A stretch of DNA of 39,392 bases from Parietichytrium sp. I65-24A (GCA_012862575.1 BLSF01000139.1:1-39392); one strand, 5' to 3'; positions 19,071 through 28,622 are shown, counted from the stretch's first letter. Numbers and translations: made by a program. The notes: generated by a model from the sequence alone, not told the origin.

Positions 19071-22000
19071 TTATCTATGCGAGGTCTTGTCCGTATTCTT
19101 CTGCTGTTTGTACAGGTGGTCAAATATCGCCGGCCGATTGGACCACGGAGCGCCGTTGCCGTCCTGCTCGTCCCTTTTGGCCTGCTCGGCGAACTGCATG
19201 AGTGCACGCTTGTAAGCGCTGAGCTCGTCCTCGGCCTCAAGGCGCTGGGCCTTCTCGACCTGCACCTGGACGAGAAGGTCATTCTTCTCAGCCATCACCT
19301 CGTCAAGCTGAGCAGCTCTGGCAACTTCCCCGCTCAAGCTTTGGACCTTACTTTTCAGCGTTTTGACTTGTGCGCGAAGCACAGCGTTGGCGCCATTCAT
19401 TTCCTCAAGTTTAGCCTTGTATTCTTCACTCGCGAGAGCGTCACCACCCCCCGCCTGGGCAGCTCCGCCTTGCGCAGCCGCGGAGCTCTGCAAGCGAAGG
19501 CGCTCCTGAAGCTTGCTAAGCTGCTCCAGCAGCTCTGCGGACTTGTTCTTCTCCGAGTTCAGACCCGCCTCTGCTTCTTGTCGCGCAGCACTCGCTTCTG
19601 CGGCGCGCTTCTCCGAGCTCTCGCTTGAGTCCTTGAGCGCATCCACGTGTGCCAGAGAAGCCGCGAGTTGGTCTTTTGCTTTGGCCAGCTCCTCACGGGC
19701 CAACTTCGCTTCGTGCTCTGCACGCGCTACAGCAACTTCAGCCTCCTCTGCTTCGGAGCGAATGCGCGAAGTGAGTCGATCAGCCTCCTTGTTAAAGTTC
19801 TCGACCTGCTCAACCTTGATGCCAAGCTCTTCCTGAAGAGATTCTATTCTCTGGTCCTTCTCCTCCAAAAACCTTTTCAGGCGCGAGCGCTCCTCGCTCG
19901 AGGCGTCGTGCAAAGCTTGCAAGTTTTCATACTTGATTGTTTGCGATTTCAGGTCTGTCTCAAGCGCCCGCAGGGCATCCTCTTTGGTCCCAATAGTGTT
20001 CACCCACGCCTCGCCCTCGTGTGCCATGTCGGTCATGCTTGCCTCCAAACGCCGAACGCGTTCCTCCACAGCGAGCTTTGCGGCTTCCAGCTGGGCGCTT
20101 TTTCTCTTCTCCTCCGCTAGTTCTTCGCTGAGGGAGGCAATTTTCGCTTCTAAAGCGCGCTGGATTTCCTCCACTTTGTCTCTGAAAGATTCAAGCTGCT
20201 CCGTGGCAAGCATCTTTTCCACGACGGCGGCTTCTGCAGTGGTACGATGGGCCTCCGCAAATTCGCAGTACTTGCGCATTTGTGCGCCGTTCCTCTCCAG
20301 ACGTCGCTCACAATTAGTCATGACTGTGCTCAAACGCGCGTTAGCCTCGTACAGCTTTTGCTTGAGCGAACTAACGCTTTCTTTAAGTTTATTCTGGTTT
20401 GCGACAAGTTTCGCCGCCCCTGATTTAGTCTGAGCGAATCGAAAACGCATCTTTCCAGCCGGGTTCTGTTGGCGCTCCTCACCTTCCTCAACCCCTCGAG
20501 CGTGCTTGACTAAGGCCGCAACATGGGACAACGAGCAAGGTTTGTACGTCTTCAGGTCGGCCCTAATTCGGACGGGAGCAGGCTCAACATTCATGCCGTT
20601 TATCGCGACGAGTGCATCACCTGGCCGGATAACTTGGGACTTTTCGAGCTGCCCCATGCACTCTTCGCCATTTACAACCGTCGGGCAAAAGCCACTGACA
20701 CATACGCAAGAGCAGTTGCAGTCTGGCCAATTCACACCGCGTTTCTGGTCCGCAGTTTCCACCAGCTGGAACAAGGCGAGCGTTATCCCTAACCCTTCAC
20801 CTTCCACCAGATCTATCTCGACGTCGTATTCTTGGCCAAATCCAGCAACCTCATAAAGTTTGAATTCAAACTTGTCTTGCGCTGGATCAAGCTTTGTGGT
20901 TTTCTTGGCAGTAGAGTCTTTCTCCTTCGGTTTGGCTAGAGCATCGCCTCCAAGTGGGTCCAACGCGTTGGACAAAAGCGAAGACACAGATTTAAGCATG
21001 CTTTTGGAGCGCTCGGTACTACCACCCAAGGAGAGTGAAGGCATCCGAAACTTGTACTGCCCCGGTGTGCTTTGGGCGCCCAAGTCCTGCTCTTGAAATT
21101 TGTAACCAAGCTCAGCCCAGACTTCTGGGTACGCGCAATCCACTGCGCGAGGCTGCCAAGCCGTAGAAAAGACCGTCACTTCTGCCTGAGAGTCCGCAAC
21201 GGATGAGCTGGACACCACCTCCTCTGTGCCTTCTCCCGCTGCGGAGGTCTTTGATGCCGAATATTTACTACTGCGCTCGTCCTCCATTGCCACCGCCGCA
21301 AATGCCTGTCTAGATAATTGCGCGTCTAGTTCAGAGCGTAGAGGCGTTTCGTGGCTCGCAGTTTCCGCTCGCGCACGCCGCAGCGCAAGTATGATGGTGT
21401 CACGTTCGACATTTGAAAGCGCAACAAGATCCGCGATGCTAGCTTTGCCTGCCTGATTGATAGTGGCTACCTTGAACACGGTGTCCGCGGATGGATCGGC
21501 AGCAACAGCCAAGTTTGATTTAGTGGGCACGGATGCCATGAATGTGAACAGAGTGCTGGAAGATTCGCCCATAAACCCTGGGGTAGCCACGGTGTCAGCA
21601 CCGTCCTCAGAACCAGGCTCGCTGGCCTCGCTCACAGTGTCCTGGTCGTCCTCAGGCGCAGACTCTTGCGCTGCCTTGTTATTTGTGCGCCGTAGTTCAA
21701 GTCTCAACACCTTTTGTGCGGCTTTGTCACCGTCAACTGCCTTCTCCACCACTTCCCACTCCAATGCGTGGCGATGCACCGGGTCAAATTTGTGCTGCAC
21801 AGCGAAATGCGCCTTCCCTGAGGATGTCGCGCTCATGCTCGCCTCCACTGCTTCGCTCGGCCGGATCACGCCCTCCTTGACGATGAAGAGCGGCTGGCGC
21901 ATCTCCTTCTGTGCTGCATTCTTTGCTTCGCCGAGTGTGCTCTCCTCAGAGGAAGCGTTCGCCTTCTCTCGTGGGCTCTGGGGAGCTTGACGCGAGCCAG

Positions 22001-22616
22001 TAGTCGCTGATGCAGCATGGGAAGATGCTTGGCTCTTCACAGGAGCGCCCGCCGCAGGTGAGCCGGAAGCGTTCGCCGGGCTTTTTGCGGAAGCTTTGGC
22101 CATCTCCTCAGCCCTTGCCTCGTCCAAGAGTTTGTAATAAAGCTCGCTAAAAATCACTTCGGCCTTTAGCCGACAGCCGACGTCGTCCGCGCTCGTTCTG
22201 TAGAAGCCTCCATTCGCCCCTTCTACCAGCTGCCATGCAGCCCCAGCCTCGGCCGATGTATCGTCGGCGCCATTCACATCTCTTCTATCGCTCGCATCAT
22301 CGACAGCCGCATATCTCCTCCACCAGCGTATTTTGAGGAGCTTGGAGTCCGATTCGGCGCCAATCACGACGGCACCTTTGGCGCCGCGAAGGACCTGCAA
22401 AGCGCCGGTGACCGCGAGCCCGTGCACGAGAATGCTGTCGCCATTCGCATTCTCCTCGTGCGATGCCGTCATGGCCGCATGTAGCTCGCGGCATCTCCTG
22501 CGAAGAGGACCACTGTCTCCGTCGCTGCTGAGGGATTGGTACGTCTTCGCGGGAAGCGCCAGCAGCTCGCCCAGCTGCACCTGCGCCTTCCGTTTCCAGC
22601 TGTCCACCCACGACAT
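19071..22616 (-). CDS. PDZ-domain protein with long C-terminal coiled coil
   Basis: 1181 residues, single exon, ATG at 22616 (MSWVDSWKRKAQ). The N-terminal 250 residues are mixed and then Ala/Ser-rich. The middle (about 250-580) is largely low-complexity with acidic patches. Residues about 588-715 contain a PDZ-like fold: strand EYDVEIDLVEGEGLGITLAL with the GLGI carboxylate-binding-loop equivalent, and QVIRPGDALVAINGMNVEP, the classic PDZ turn. Between these is a Cys-rich insert (CNCSCVCVSGFC). From about 730 to 1150 the chain is almost continuous coiled coil with heptad repeats. Such proteins usually act as scaffolds for vesicles, cytoskeleton or signalling complexes. The specific family is not recognised. 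The C-terminus (KNTDKTSHR) is polar. Confidence 0.8.
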   Translation of the reverse strand: MSWVDSWKRKAQVQLGELLALPAKTYQSLSSDGDSGPLRRRCRELHAAMTASHEENANGDSILVHGLAVTGALQVLRGAKGAVVIGAESDSKLLKIRWWRRYAAVDDASDRRDVNGADDTSAEAGAAWQLVEGANGGFYRTSADDVGCRLKAEVIFSELYYKLLDEARAEEMAKASAKSPANASGSPAAGAPVKSQASSHAASATTGSRQAPQSPREKANASSEESTLGEAKNAAQKEMRQPLFIVKEGVIRPSEAVEASMSATSSGKAHFAVQHKFDPVHRHALEWEVVEKAVDGDKAAQKVLRLELRRTNNKAAQESAPEDDQDTVSEASEPGSEDGADTVATPGFMGESSSTLFTFMASVPTKSNLAVAADPSADTVFKVATINQAGKASIADLVALSNVERDTIILALRRARAETASHETPLRSELDAQLSRQAFAAVAMEDERSSKYSASKTSAAGEGTEEVVSSSSVADSQAEVTVFSTAWQPRAVDCAYPEVWAELGYKFQEQDLGAQSTPGQYKFRMPSLSLGGSTERSKSMLKSVSSLLSNALDPLGGDALAKPKEKDSTAKKTTKLDPAQDKFEFKLYEVAGFGQEYDVEIDLVEGEGLGITLALFQLVETADQKRGVNWPDCNCSCVCVSGFCPTVVNGEECMGQLEKSQVIRPGDALVAINGMNVEPAPVRIRADLKTYKPCSLSHVAALVKHARGVEEGEERQQNPAGKMRFRFAQTKSGAAKLVANQNKLKESVSSLKQKLYEANARLSTVMTNCERRLERNGAQMRKYCEFAEAHRTTAEAAVVEKMLATEQLESFRDKVEEIQRALEAKIASLSEELAEEKRKSAQLEAAKLAVEERVRRLEASMTDMAHEGEAWVNTIGTKEDALRALETDLKSQTIKYENLQALHDASSEERSRLKRFLEEKDQRIESLQEELGIKVEQVENFNKEADRLTSRIRSEAEEAEVAVARAEHEAKLAREELAKAKDQLAASLAHVDALKDSSESSEKRAAEASAARQEAEAGLNSEKNKSAELLEQLSKLQERLRLQSSAAAQGGAAQAGGGDALASEEYKAKLEEMNGANAVLRAQVKTLKSKVQSLSGEVARAAQLDEVMAEKNDLLVQVQVEKAQRLEAEDELSAYKRALMQFAEQAKRDEQDGNGAPWSNRPAIFDHLYKQQKNTDKTSHR

Positions 22617-24194
22617 GCTGCTCCTCTCCGAGCCACAGGGCGAAGCTTCAAAGCTTCAAAGCCTCCGCGAGACACTCTCCAAACCCAAACCCAAACCCAA
22701 ATTCAAACTCAAACTCCAAATCCAGACTGCGAACCGCGAACTGCGGACAGCAAACCCGAGACCGAGATGAATGAAACCAATGAAACCAACGAAACCAGTG
22801 ACACCAATGCGACCAACGACTCAATGAGAGACCACTTCAACGCGAGGTATTGACAGTCAAGACCGCACTCCAATTGACTCGACTCACCTCACGTGAGACC
22901 CTCTTCCCACTTCCCACTTCCCTCTTCCAGCCTTTTGCAACAATCAGTCGCGCAGACCGCAATTAACAGCGCTGTGCCACCGTACCACCGTATCAACGTA
23001 TTAAAGTATCACCGTAGTAAAGCGTCGCGCGCTCTTTTTTCCTCCACGTTCGCCTCACAGCGCGCACTCTCCGTCCCGCCTTTTGGTGATTTCCGTGTCT
23101 CTCTGACTCTCTCTGTCTATAACTTTGTCTCTATCTCCGTCTGCTGACACTTTCACTATGGGCTCTATGGGCTCTATGGTTGCTGTGTGCGCCGTTCCTT
23201 TGTTCCGTGCTGTCCTGGACCTCATTGATCTCATTGATCTCATTGATCTCATTGATCTCATTGATCTCATTGATCCCATTGATCTCATTGATCTCATTGA
23301 TCTCATTGATCTCATTGATCTCATTGATCTCATTGATCTCATTGATCTCATTGATCTCATTGACCTCATTGGAACCATTTGGGAGCTAATGGACCCGTGG
23401 GGATCGTGGAACTCGTGGATTATGGAGATTATGGCGTGCTTGGTCTTCACAGTCCCACAACCAATCCATCCATCCATCCAACCACCAACAACCCAAATCG
23501 AACTCGAATAAAAGCAAATCGCAACCAGACAACACATGCCTGCTCTGCTTTGTGGTTTGGTCTTGTCTGGTCAGGCACTCGGTCTTGTCGAGGTAAACGG
23601 AACAGTGAATGAAAGTAATCTCTCAAAAGCTGTGGGTGGAAAGATTCCCGGTACCACATTGTTCGTGCACCGATGCGTCTCCGGTCGTCGATGCTTTCTT
23701 GCGAGTTGTTCTTGATTGATTGGTCAGTTAAAGTGAATGAATGAATGGTTGTTTGTTCTCATGAAAATCGGCTGAGATACGCCGGAGATGGATGATCGAG
23801 GTGGATGATCGAGGTGGCGCGCGGCCCGAGGCCGAGAGAGACAGGGATTGCACCCAGTATTCGCTCTCGCGGAGAAAGGAACGCGAGAAGCCTTTGGTGT
23901 GTTTGTTTATCTTCCGACGTGATTCGTTAGTTGAATGTGAGAACTGAGTGGAGACAGCTTCCGCTCACGGAGAAATCGCCAGAACAGCTGACGGAGGAAC
24001 GCATGGCAATTGTGAGGTTCAACAATGCTGTTGAAACTGTGAGTTGGAATACTGTCGAAGATTGATCAAGTGAAGTCCAAACCTTAAATGGTTTCCAAGT
24101 GTTAGCGCGGAAACTGCTACTGAGCATTTATCAAGTACTTTGACCAACAAATGGGTCTCTCAGAATCGTGATGTGTACACTCTGAGCATCGATG
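22617..24194. other. Repeat-rich intergenic region
   Basis: No gene is supported. It contains AAACCC/AAACTC runs at 22680-22725, GAAACCAA(T/C)-type repeats at 22767-22818, the CTCATTGAT minisatellite, a CATC repeat at 23463-23480 and, from about 23560, sequence related to 29470-29850. From about 24030 the 3' flank of the adjacent zinc-finger gene is also shared with 26028-26183. Confidence 0.55.
23221..23369. repeat. CTCATTGAT 9-bp minisatellite, about 16 copies
   Basis: Sixteen or so head-to-tail copies of CTCATTGAT, with one T-to-C change near 23276 and slight decay at the right end. Because the unit is a multiple of three, every frame stays open across it (Leu-Ile-Asp on one strand, Met-Arg-Ser on the other), giving false coding signal. 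Confidence 0.95.
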
Positions 24195-25733
24195 TTAGTC
24201 GGAGTCATTTATCGAAGACGCTGGATTGCCCTTTAAGCGTTTACTCTTCGTCAACATGCAAAGCGCCGATTCGTCCTTGCAGCAAGAAGAAGTATTGTCT
24301 AGAGATCTCTTCTTCACACGCGGAGAAACCACTTCTAAATCCATCGCCTCGGACTCTTCCAAAAGCCCGCACTCCACCACAATGACATCGCGCTCGGCAG
24401 AGAGGCCCAATGCCCACTCTGGACTGCATTCTGATTTGCCTAGCCCAGAAAGACTACAATCCGACACAAACATCAAGCTATACAAGTTGGGGTCCCCTTC
24501 ACATTTTTGGCTCAAGCTAGAGTCTTTGTGTGGCAGTTTGGCTTCATCGCCACGCCTCGCTGGGTCTGGACAGTTGGCCCTCAACACTCGAGCACGGGAA
24601 GAAGATGTCGTGTTTTCCTTGCAGCGTCTCACCTTCCGCTTCAAATGAGCTGTTTTGATGTGCCTTCGGAGATCTCCAGGTGACGGAAATGCTTTCCCAC
24701 ACTCGCTGCACTCAAAATCTTTCTGCTTTAAATGAACTGTTTTGATGTGCTTTCGAAGACTTCTAGCTGCTGCAAATGTATTGCCACATTCATCACACTC
24801 GAAATCTTTCTGTTTCAAATGAACTGTTTTGATGTGAGTTCGAAGACTTCCAGCTGCTGTAAATGCATTGCCACATTCATCACACTCGAAATCTTTCTGC
24901 TTTAAATGAACTGTTTTGATGTGCTTTCGAAGACTTCCAGCTGCTGTGAATGCATTGCCACATTCATCACACTCGAAATCTTTCTGCTTTAAATGTACTG
25001 TTTTGATGTGAATTCGAAGACTTGCAGCTACTGTAAATGCATTGCCACATTCATCACACTTGAAATCTTTCTGCTTCAAATGAACTGTTTTGATGTGAGT
25101 TCGAAGATTTTCAGCTAACGTAAATGCTTTCCCACACTCGCCGCACTCGAAATCTTTCTGTTTCAGATGAACTGTTTTGATGTGAATTCGAAGATTTCCA
25201 GCTGACGTAAATGCTTTCCCACACTCGCCGCACTCGAAATCTTTCTGCTTCAAATGAACTGTTTTGATGTGAGTTCGAAGATGTCCAGCTTTTCCAAAAG
25301 CCCTCCCACATTCGCCGCACTCGAAATCTTTCTGCTTCATATGAACTCCTTTGACGTGCTTTCCAAGACTCCCAGCTGTTGTAAATGGTCTTCCGCAGTC
25401 CTCGCACTCAAACTCTCTCTGCTTTGTGTGAACTGTCTTACGGTTTTCCCGAACGCGTCTCGCTCTCCCAGACGCTTCGCCACACTCTTCGCGCCGGCGC
25501 CTTCTCTCCCTCGGGTTTGCGTGCAGCCCCATTCTTAATCTTCCCAGCCCGTTTGCGCGATCTGACTTTGGACTTCGTTGCACCTTCCTCCTTGTCCTCG
25601 CAACTCCTGCGGTCACTGCGTTGTGGAGTTCATCTACGTGTACACGCCAAAATTCAATTGACAAGCTGTGCGAAGTGTACATTTGTTCTACCAGCGCTAC
25701 GGACTCTGTTACCTGAATTCTGAAGTCAATCAT
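24195..25733 (-). CDS. C2H2 zinc-finger protein, nine fingers (paralogue A)
   Basis: About 512 residues if started at the ATG at 25733; ATGs at 25682 and 25532 are also possible. The frame is open to 26057, but the segment above about 26028 matches the 3' flank of the neighbouring paralogue and cannot be coding. Nine fingers follow C-x2-C-x12-H-x4-H with linker LKQKDFE, a 29-residue period. A tenth, N-terminal finger (EECGEASGRARRVRENRKTVH) is degenerate and lacks its first Cys. Finger consensus is FECDECGNAFTAAGSLRKH. The C-terminal tail, after a basic stretch, ends with a motif shared with paralogue B (PHKD-SLS; SPR-x-KKR; NPASSINDSD). Probably a nuclear DNA-binding protein. The tail may recruit a partner; that is inference. 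An N-terminal exon could be missing. Confidence 0.85.
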   Translation of the reverse strand: MIDFRIQVTESVALVEQMYTSHSLSIEFWRVHVDELHNAVTAGVARTRRKVQRSPKSDRANGLGRLRMGLHANPRERRRRREECGEASGRARRVRENRKTVHTKQREFECEDCGRPFTTAGSLGKHVKGVHMKQKDFECGECGRAFGKAGHLRTHIKTVHLKQKDFECGECGKAFTSAGNLRIHIKTVHLKQKDFECGECGKAFTLAENLRTHIKTVHLKQKDFKCDECGNAFTVAASLRIHIKTVHLKQKDFECDECGNAFTAAGSLRKHIKTVHLKQKDFECDECGNAFTAAGSLRTHIKTVHLKQKDFECDECGNTFAAARSLRKHIKTVHLKQKDFECSECGKAFPSPGDLRRHIKTAHLKRKVRRCKENTTSSSRARVLRANCPDPARRGDEAKLPHKDSSLSQKCEGDPNLYSLMFVSDCSLSGLGKSECSPEWALGLSAERDVIVVECGLLEESEAMDLEVVSPRVKKRSLDNTSSCCKDESALCMLTKSKRLKGNPASSINDSD

Positions 25734-26183
25734 GATCTGACTGTGAGTGAGTTTGCATAAGATACACGCTGTGTGGACCTTCATCCCATGCCATCTCGCA
25801 GGGACCATGGGTATCCATTTGACAAGACAAGAAAGACAAAGAAATGAGAAGCACGACGAATGCCTCGATGCACGAGCGACCGTTCCAGTTTTCTGACAGG
25901 TTTCAATGGAATACATTTTCCTTTTGTTAAATTGCGAGTCATGATTCTGTGTCTGATAAGCTGAGGGAAGCTCATCAACAAACAGCAACCAAAATGAGAA
26001 GAGAAGACAGAAAAAATGTCGAAACTGTAAGCTGGAATACTGTCGAAGATCGATCAACGGAAGTCCAAACTTCAGTAGCTTCCTAAAGCGTGAACGCGGA
26101 AACTGCCTGTGAGGATGATTCCAGGATGCTGACCAACAAATGGATCTCTCAGAACAATGATGTATACACTCTGAGCATTGATG
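25734..26183. other. Spacer between tandem zinc-finger genes
   Basis: 450 bases: 5' flank of paralogue A and 3' flank of paralogue B. 26028-26183 is closely related to 24030-24194 (GTCGAAACTGTAAGCTGG against GTTGAAACTGTGAGTTGG, and ACCAACAAATGG in both), which shows that the duplicated unit included the downstream flank. Confidence 0.7.
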
Positions 26184-28622
26184 TCAGTCGGAGTTACTCA
26201 TCGAAGACGCAGGATTGCCCTTTATACGTTTACACTCGCTCACAATGCAGAGTGCCAACATGTGAAGCGCCGATTCGTTCCCGTCGCAACATTGGGGATT
26301 CTCCCGGGGTCTCTTCTCCCCTCGCGGTGAGGACATTTCGCTCAAGCTAAAGTCTTTATGCGGCGGTAGGGCTTTATCGTCACCATTGTAGCTTTTCTCT
26401 TTCTGCTTCAAATGAATTGTGTTGATGTGAGTTCGAAGACTTGCAGCTCTTGTGAACACTTCACCACACTCGCCGCAATGATAATCTTTCTGCTTCGGAT
26501 GAACTGCTTTGTTATGCCTCTCAAGGTGTCCAGCCGTCGTAAATTCTTTTCCGCATTCGCCGCACTCGAATTCTTCCTGCTTCGGGTGAACTGCTTCGTT
26601 ATGCCTTTCGAGGTGTCCAGCCGTCTTTAATTCTTTTCCGCCTTCGCCGCACTCGAATTCTTCCTGCTTCGGATGAACTACTTTGTTATGCCTTTCAAGG
26701 TGTCCAGCCGTCCTATACTTTGTCCCGCATTCGCCGCACTCGAATTCTTCCTGCTTCGGATGAACTGCTTCGTTATGCCTTTCAAGGTGTCCAGCCGTCT
26801 TTAATTCTTTCCCGCATTCGCCGCACTCGAATTCTTCCTGCTTCGGATGAACTACTTTGTTATGCCTTTCAAGGTGTCCAGCCGTCTTTAATTCTTTCCC
26901 GCATTCGCCGCACTCGAATTCTTCCTGCTTCGGATGAACTACTTTGTTATGCCTTTCAAGGTGTCCAGCCGTCCTATACTTTTTCCCGCATTCGCCGCAC
27001 TCGAATTCTTCCTGCTTCGGATGAACTACTTTGTTATGCCTTTCAAGGTGTCCAGCCGTCCTATACTTTTTCCCGCATTCGCCGCACTCGAATTCTTCCT
27101 GCTTCGGATGAACTACTTTGTTATGCCTTTCAAGGTGTCCAGCCGTCCTATACTTTTTCCCGCATTCGCCGCACTCGAATTCTTCCTGCTTCGGATGAAC
27201 TGCTTTGTTATGCCTTTCAAGGTGTCCAGCCGTCGTAAATTCTTTCCCGCATTCGCCGCACTCGAAGTCTTCCTGCTTCGGATGAACTGTTCTGTTATGC
27301 CTTTCAAGGTGTCCAGCCGAAGTATATTTCTTCCCGCATTCGCCGCACTCGAAGTCTTCCTGCTTCGGATGAACTGTTCTGTTGTGCCTTTCAAGGTGTC
27401 CAGCCGAAGTATATTTTTTCCCGCATTCGCCGCACTCGAATTCTTCCTGCTCCAGGTGAACTGTCTTATCGTGCTTTTGAAAATGTTTACATTTCCCTAA
27501 TGTCTCCCCACACTCGCCGCACTCGACATTTTTTTTCTTCTTCCAATGAACTCTTTTAATGTGAGTTCGAAGATTTCCAGCCGTTGTGAATGATTTCCCA
27601 CACTCGCCACACTCGCAATCATTCTCCTTCAGATGGACATTTTGGACGTGAGTTCGAAGATTTACACGTGTTCCAAACACTTTCCCACACTCGTCGCACT
27701 CGAAATTTTTCTGCTTCAAGTGAATTGTTTTGGTGTGAATTCGAAGATATGCAGCTGATGAAAATGCTTTCCCACACTCGCCGCACTCGTAATTTTTCTG
27801 TTTCAAATGAACTGTTTGCACGTGAATTTGAAGCTGGCTAGCTTTTACAAATGGTTTCCCACACACGCCGCACTCGAAATCTCTCTGCTTCAAATGTACA
27901 GCTTTGACATGAACTCGAAGGCTTCCATTTTCTCCAAACGCCTTCCCGCACTCGTCGCACTTGAAATCTTTCTGCTTCAAATGAACTGTTTTGATGTGAG
28001 TTCGAAGATACGCTGCTGTTGTAAATGAATTCCCGCACTCGTCGCAATGAAAATTTTTCTGCTTCAAATGAATCGTTTTGATGTGAGTTCGAAGACTTCC
28101 AGCTGTCGTAAATACATTCTTACACTCGCTGCACGTGAAAACTCTCTCCTTCAAATGAGCTACTTTGACGTGAATTCGAAGTTTTCCAGCTGTTAAAAAC
28201 GCTTTTCCACACTCACCGCACTGGAAATCTTTCTGTTTCGAATGCGCTGCCTTGCTGTGAGTTCGAAGATGCGCAACTGACGGAAACGCTCTCCCACACT
28301 CGCCGCACTCGAACTCTTTCTGCTTCCTATGCTTCGAATGAGCCATTGCAGTGTGTCTCCGAAGAGACTCAGCTGTCGCGAATGGCTTTTCACATTTGTC
28401 GCACTCAAACTTCTTCTTCTTCTTCTTCCGATGAACTTTTTCCTTGTGATTTTCAAGACTTGCAGCTCTTACATATTCCACCCCGCACTCGTCGCACTTG
28501 AACCCGCCATTACCCTTCTTCTTATTATTATTATTCTTATCATTCTCTTGGACTGATTCCTGCTCTCCATTCACGCTAACTTCCCCTCCTTCTTCGCGCT
28601 TCCTCTTCACTTGCCGCACCAT
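26184..28622 (-). CDS. C2H2 zinc-finger protein, 24 fingers (paralogue B)
   Basis: 812 residues from the ATG at 28622; the frame continues to a TTG at 28685 that is unlikely to be used. A basic N-terminus (VRQVKRKREEGG, then an Asn/Lys run) may be a nuclear signal. Twenty-four fingers follow, C-x2-C-x12-H-x4-H with 7-residue linkers LKQKDFE or PKQEEFE in place of TGEKPF. Fingers 1-12 are diverse. Fingers 13-23 are near-copies (ECGKKYRTAGHLERHNKVVH and close variants). Finger 22 has Gly for its second Cys (GEGGKELKTAG) and should not bind zinc normally. The tail carries the motif shared with paralogue A (PHKDFSLSE; SPRGEKR; CC; SECKRIKGNPASS) and ends SNSD. Likely a nuclear DNA-binding protein; targets are unknown. 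Confidence 0.9.
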   Translation of the reverse strand: MVRQVKRKREEGGEVSVNGEQESVQENDKNNNNKKKGNGGFKCDECGVEYVRAASLENHKEKVHRKKKKKKFECDKCEKPFATAESLRRHTAMAHSKHRKQKEFECGECGRAFPSVAHLRTHSKAAHSKQKDFQCGECGKAFLTAGKLRIHVKVAHLKERVFTCSECKNVFTTAGSLRTHIKTIHLKQKNFHCDECGNSFTTAAYLRTHIKTVHLKQKDFKCDECGKAFGENGSLRVHVKAVHLKQRDFECGVCGKPFVKASQLQIHVQTVHLKQKNYECGECGKAFSSAAYLRIHTKTIHLKQKNFECDECGKVFGTRVNLRTHVQNVHLKENDCECGECGKSFTTAGNLRTHIKRVHWKKKKNVECGECGETLGKCKHFQKHDKTVHLEQEEFECGECGKKYTSAGHLERHNRTVHPKQEDFECGECGKKYTSAGHLERHNRTVHPKQEDFECGECGKEFTTAGHLERHNKAVHPKQEEFECGECGKKYRTAGHLERHNKVVHPKQEEFECGECGKKYRTAGHLERHNKVVHPKQEEFECGECGKKYRTAGHLERHNKVVHPKQEEFECGECGKELKTAGHLERHNKVVHPKQEEFECGECGKELKTAGHLERHNEAVHPKQEEFECGECGTKYRTAGHLERHNKVVHPKQEEFECGEGGKELKTAGHLERHNEAVHPKQEEFECGECGKEFTTAGHLERHNKAVHPKQKDYHCGECGEVFTRAASLRTHINTIHLKQKEKSYNGDDKALPPHKDFSLSEMSSPRGEKRPRENPQCCDGNESALHMLALCIVSECKRIKGNPASSMSNSD
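26490..27445 (-). repeat. Eleven near-identical 87-bp zinc-finger units
   Basis: This block encodes fingers 13-23 of paralogue B. Each 87-bp unit covers one finger plus linker. On the plus strand the units share GCATTCGCCGCACTCGAA and AAGGTGTCCAGCCG. Differences are confined to a few codons (KKYRT, KELKT or KEFTT; HNKVV, HNEAV or HNRTV). This indicates recent unequal crossing-over or conversion. The array also creates long meaningless antisense open frames. Confidence 0.93.

Noticed and set aside
22680-22735. Telomere-like AAACCC runs (also near 3350-3390)
   Set aside because: The units are irregular, lack the T of CCCTAA(A) telomere repeats and lie inside gene-bearing DNA; simple low-complexity flank.
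23055-23537. Met-Arg-Ser and Leu-Ile-Asp repeat proteins
   Set aside because: Produced by the CTCATTGAT 9-bp minisatellite in both strands; no other coding support.
25734-26057. Upstream extension of zinc-finger paralogue A
   Set aside because: The far end matches the 3' flank of paralogue B, so it belongs to non-coding sequence; an N-terminal exon elsewhere is possible but not visible.
26720-27500. Long plus-strand open frames (172 and 188 codons) across the finger array
   Set aside because: They are antisense shadows of 87-bp units, which keep every frame open; the minus strand gives real zinc fingers.
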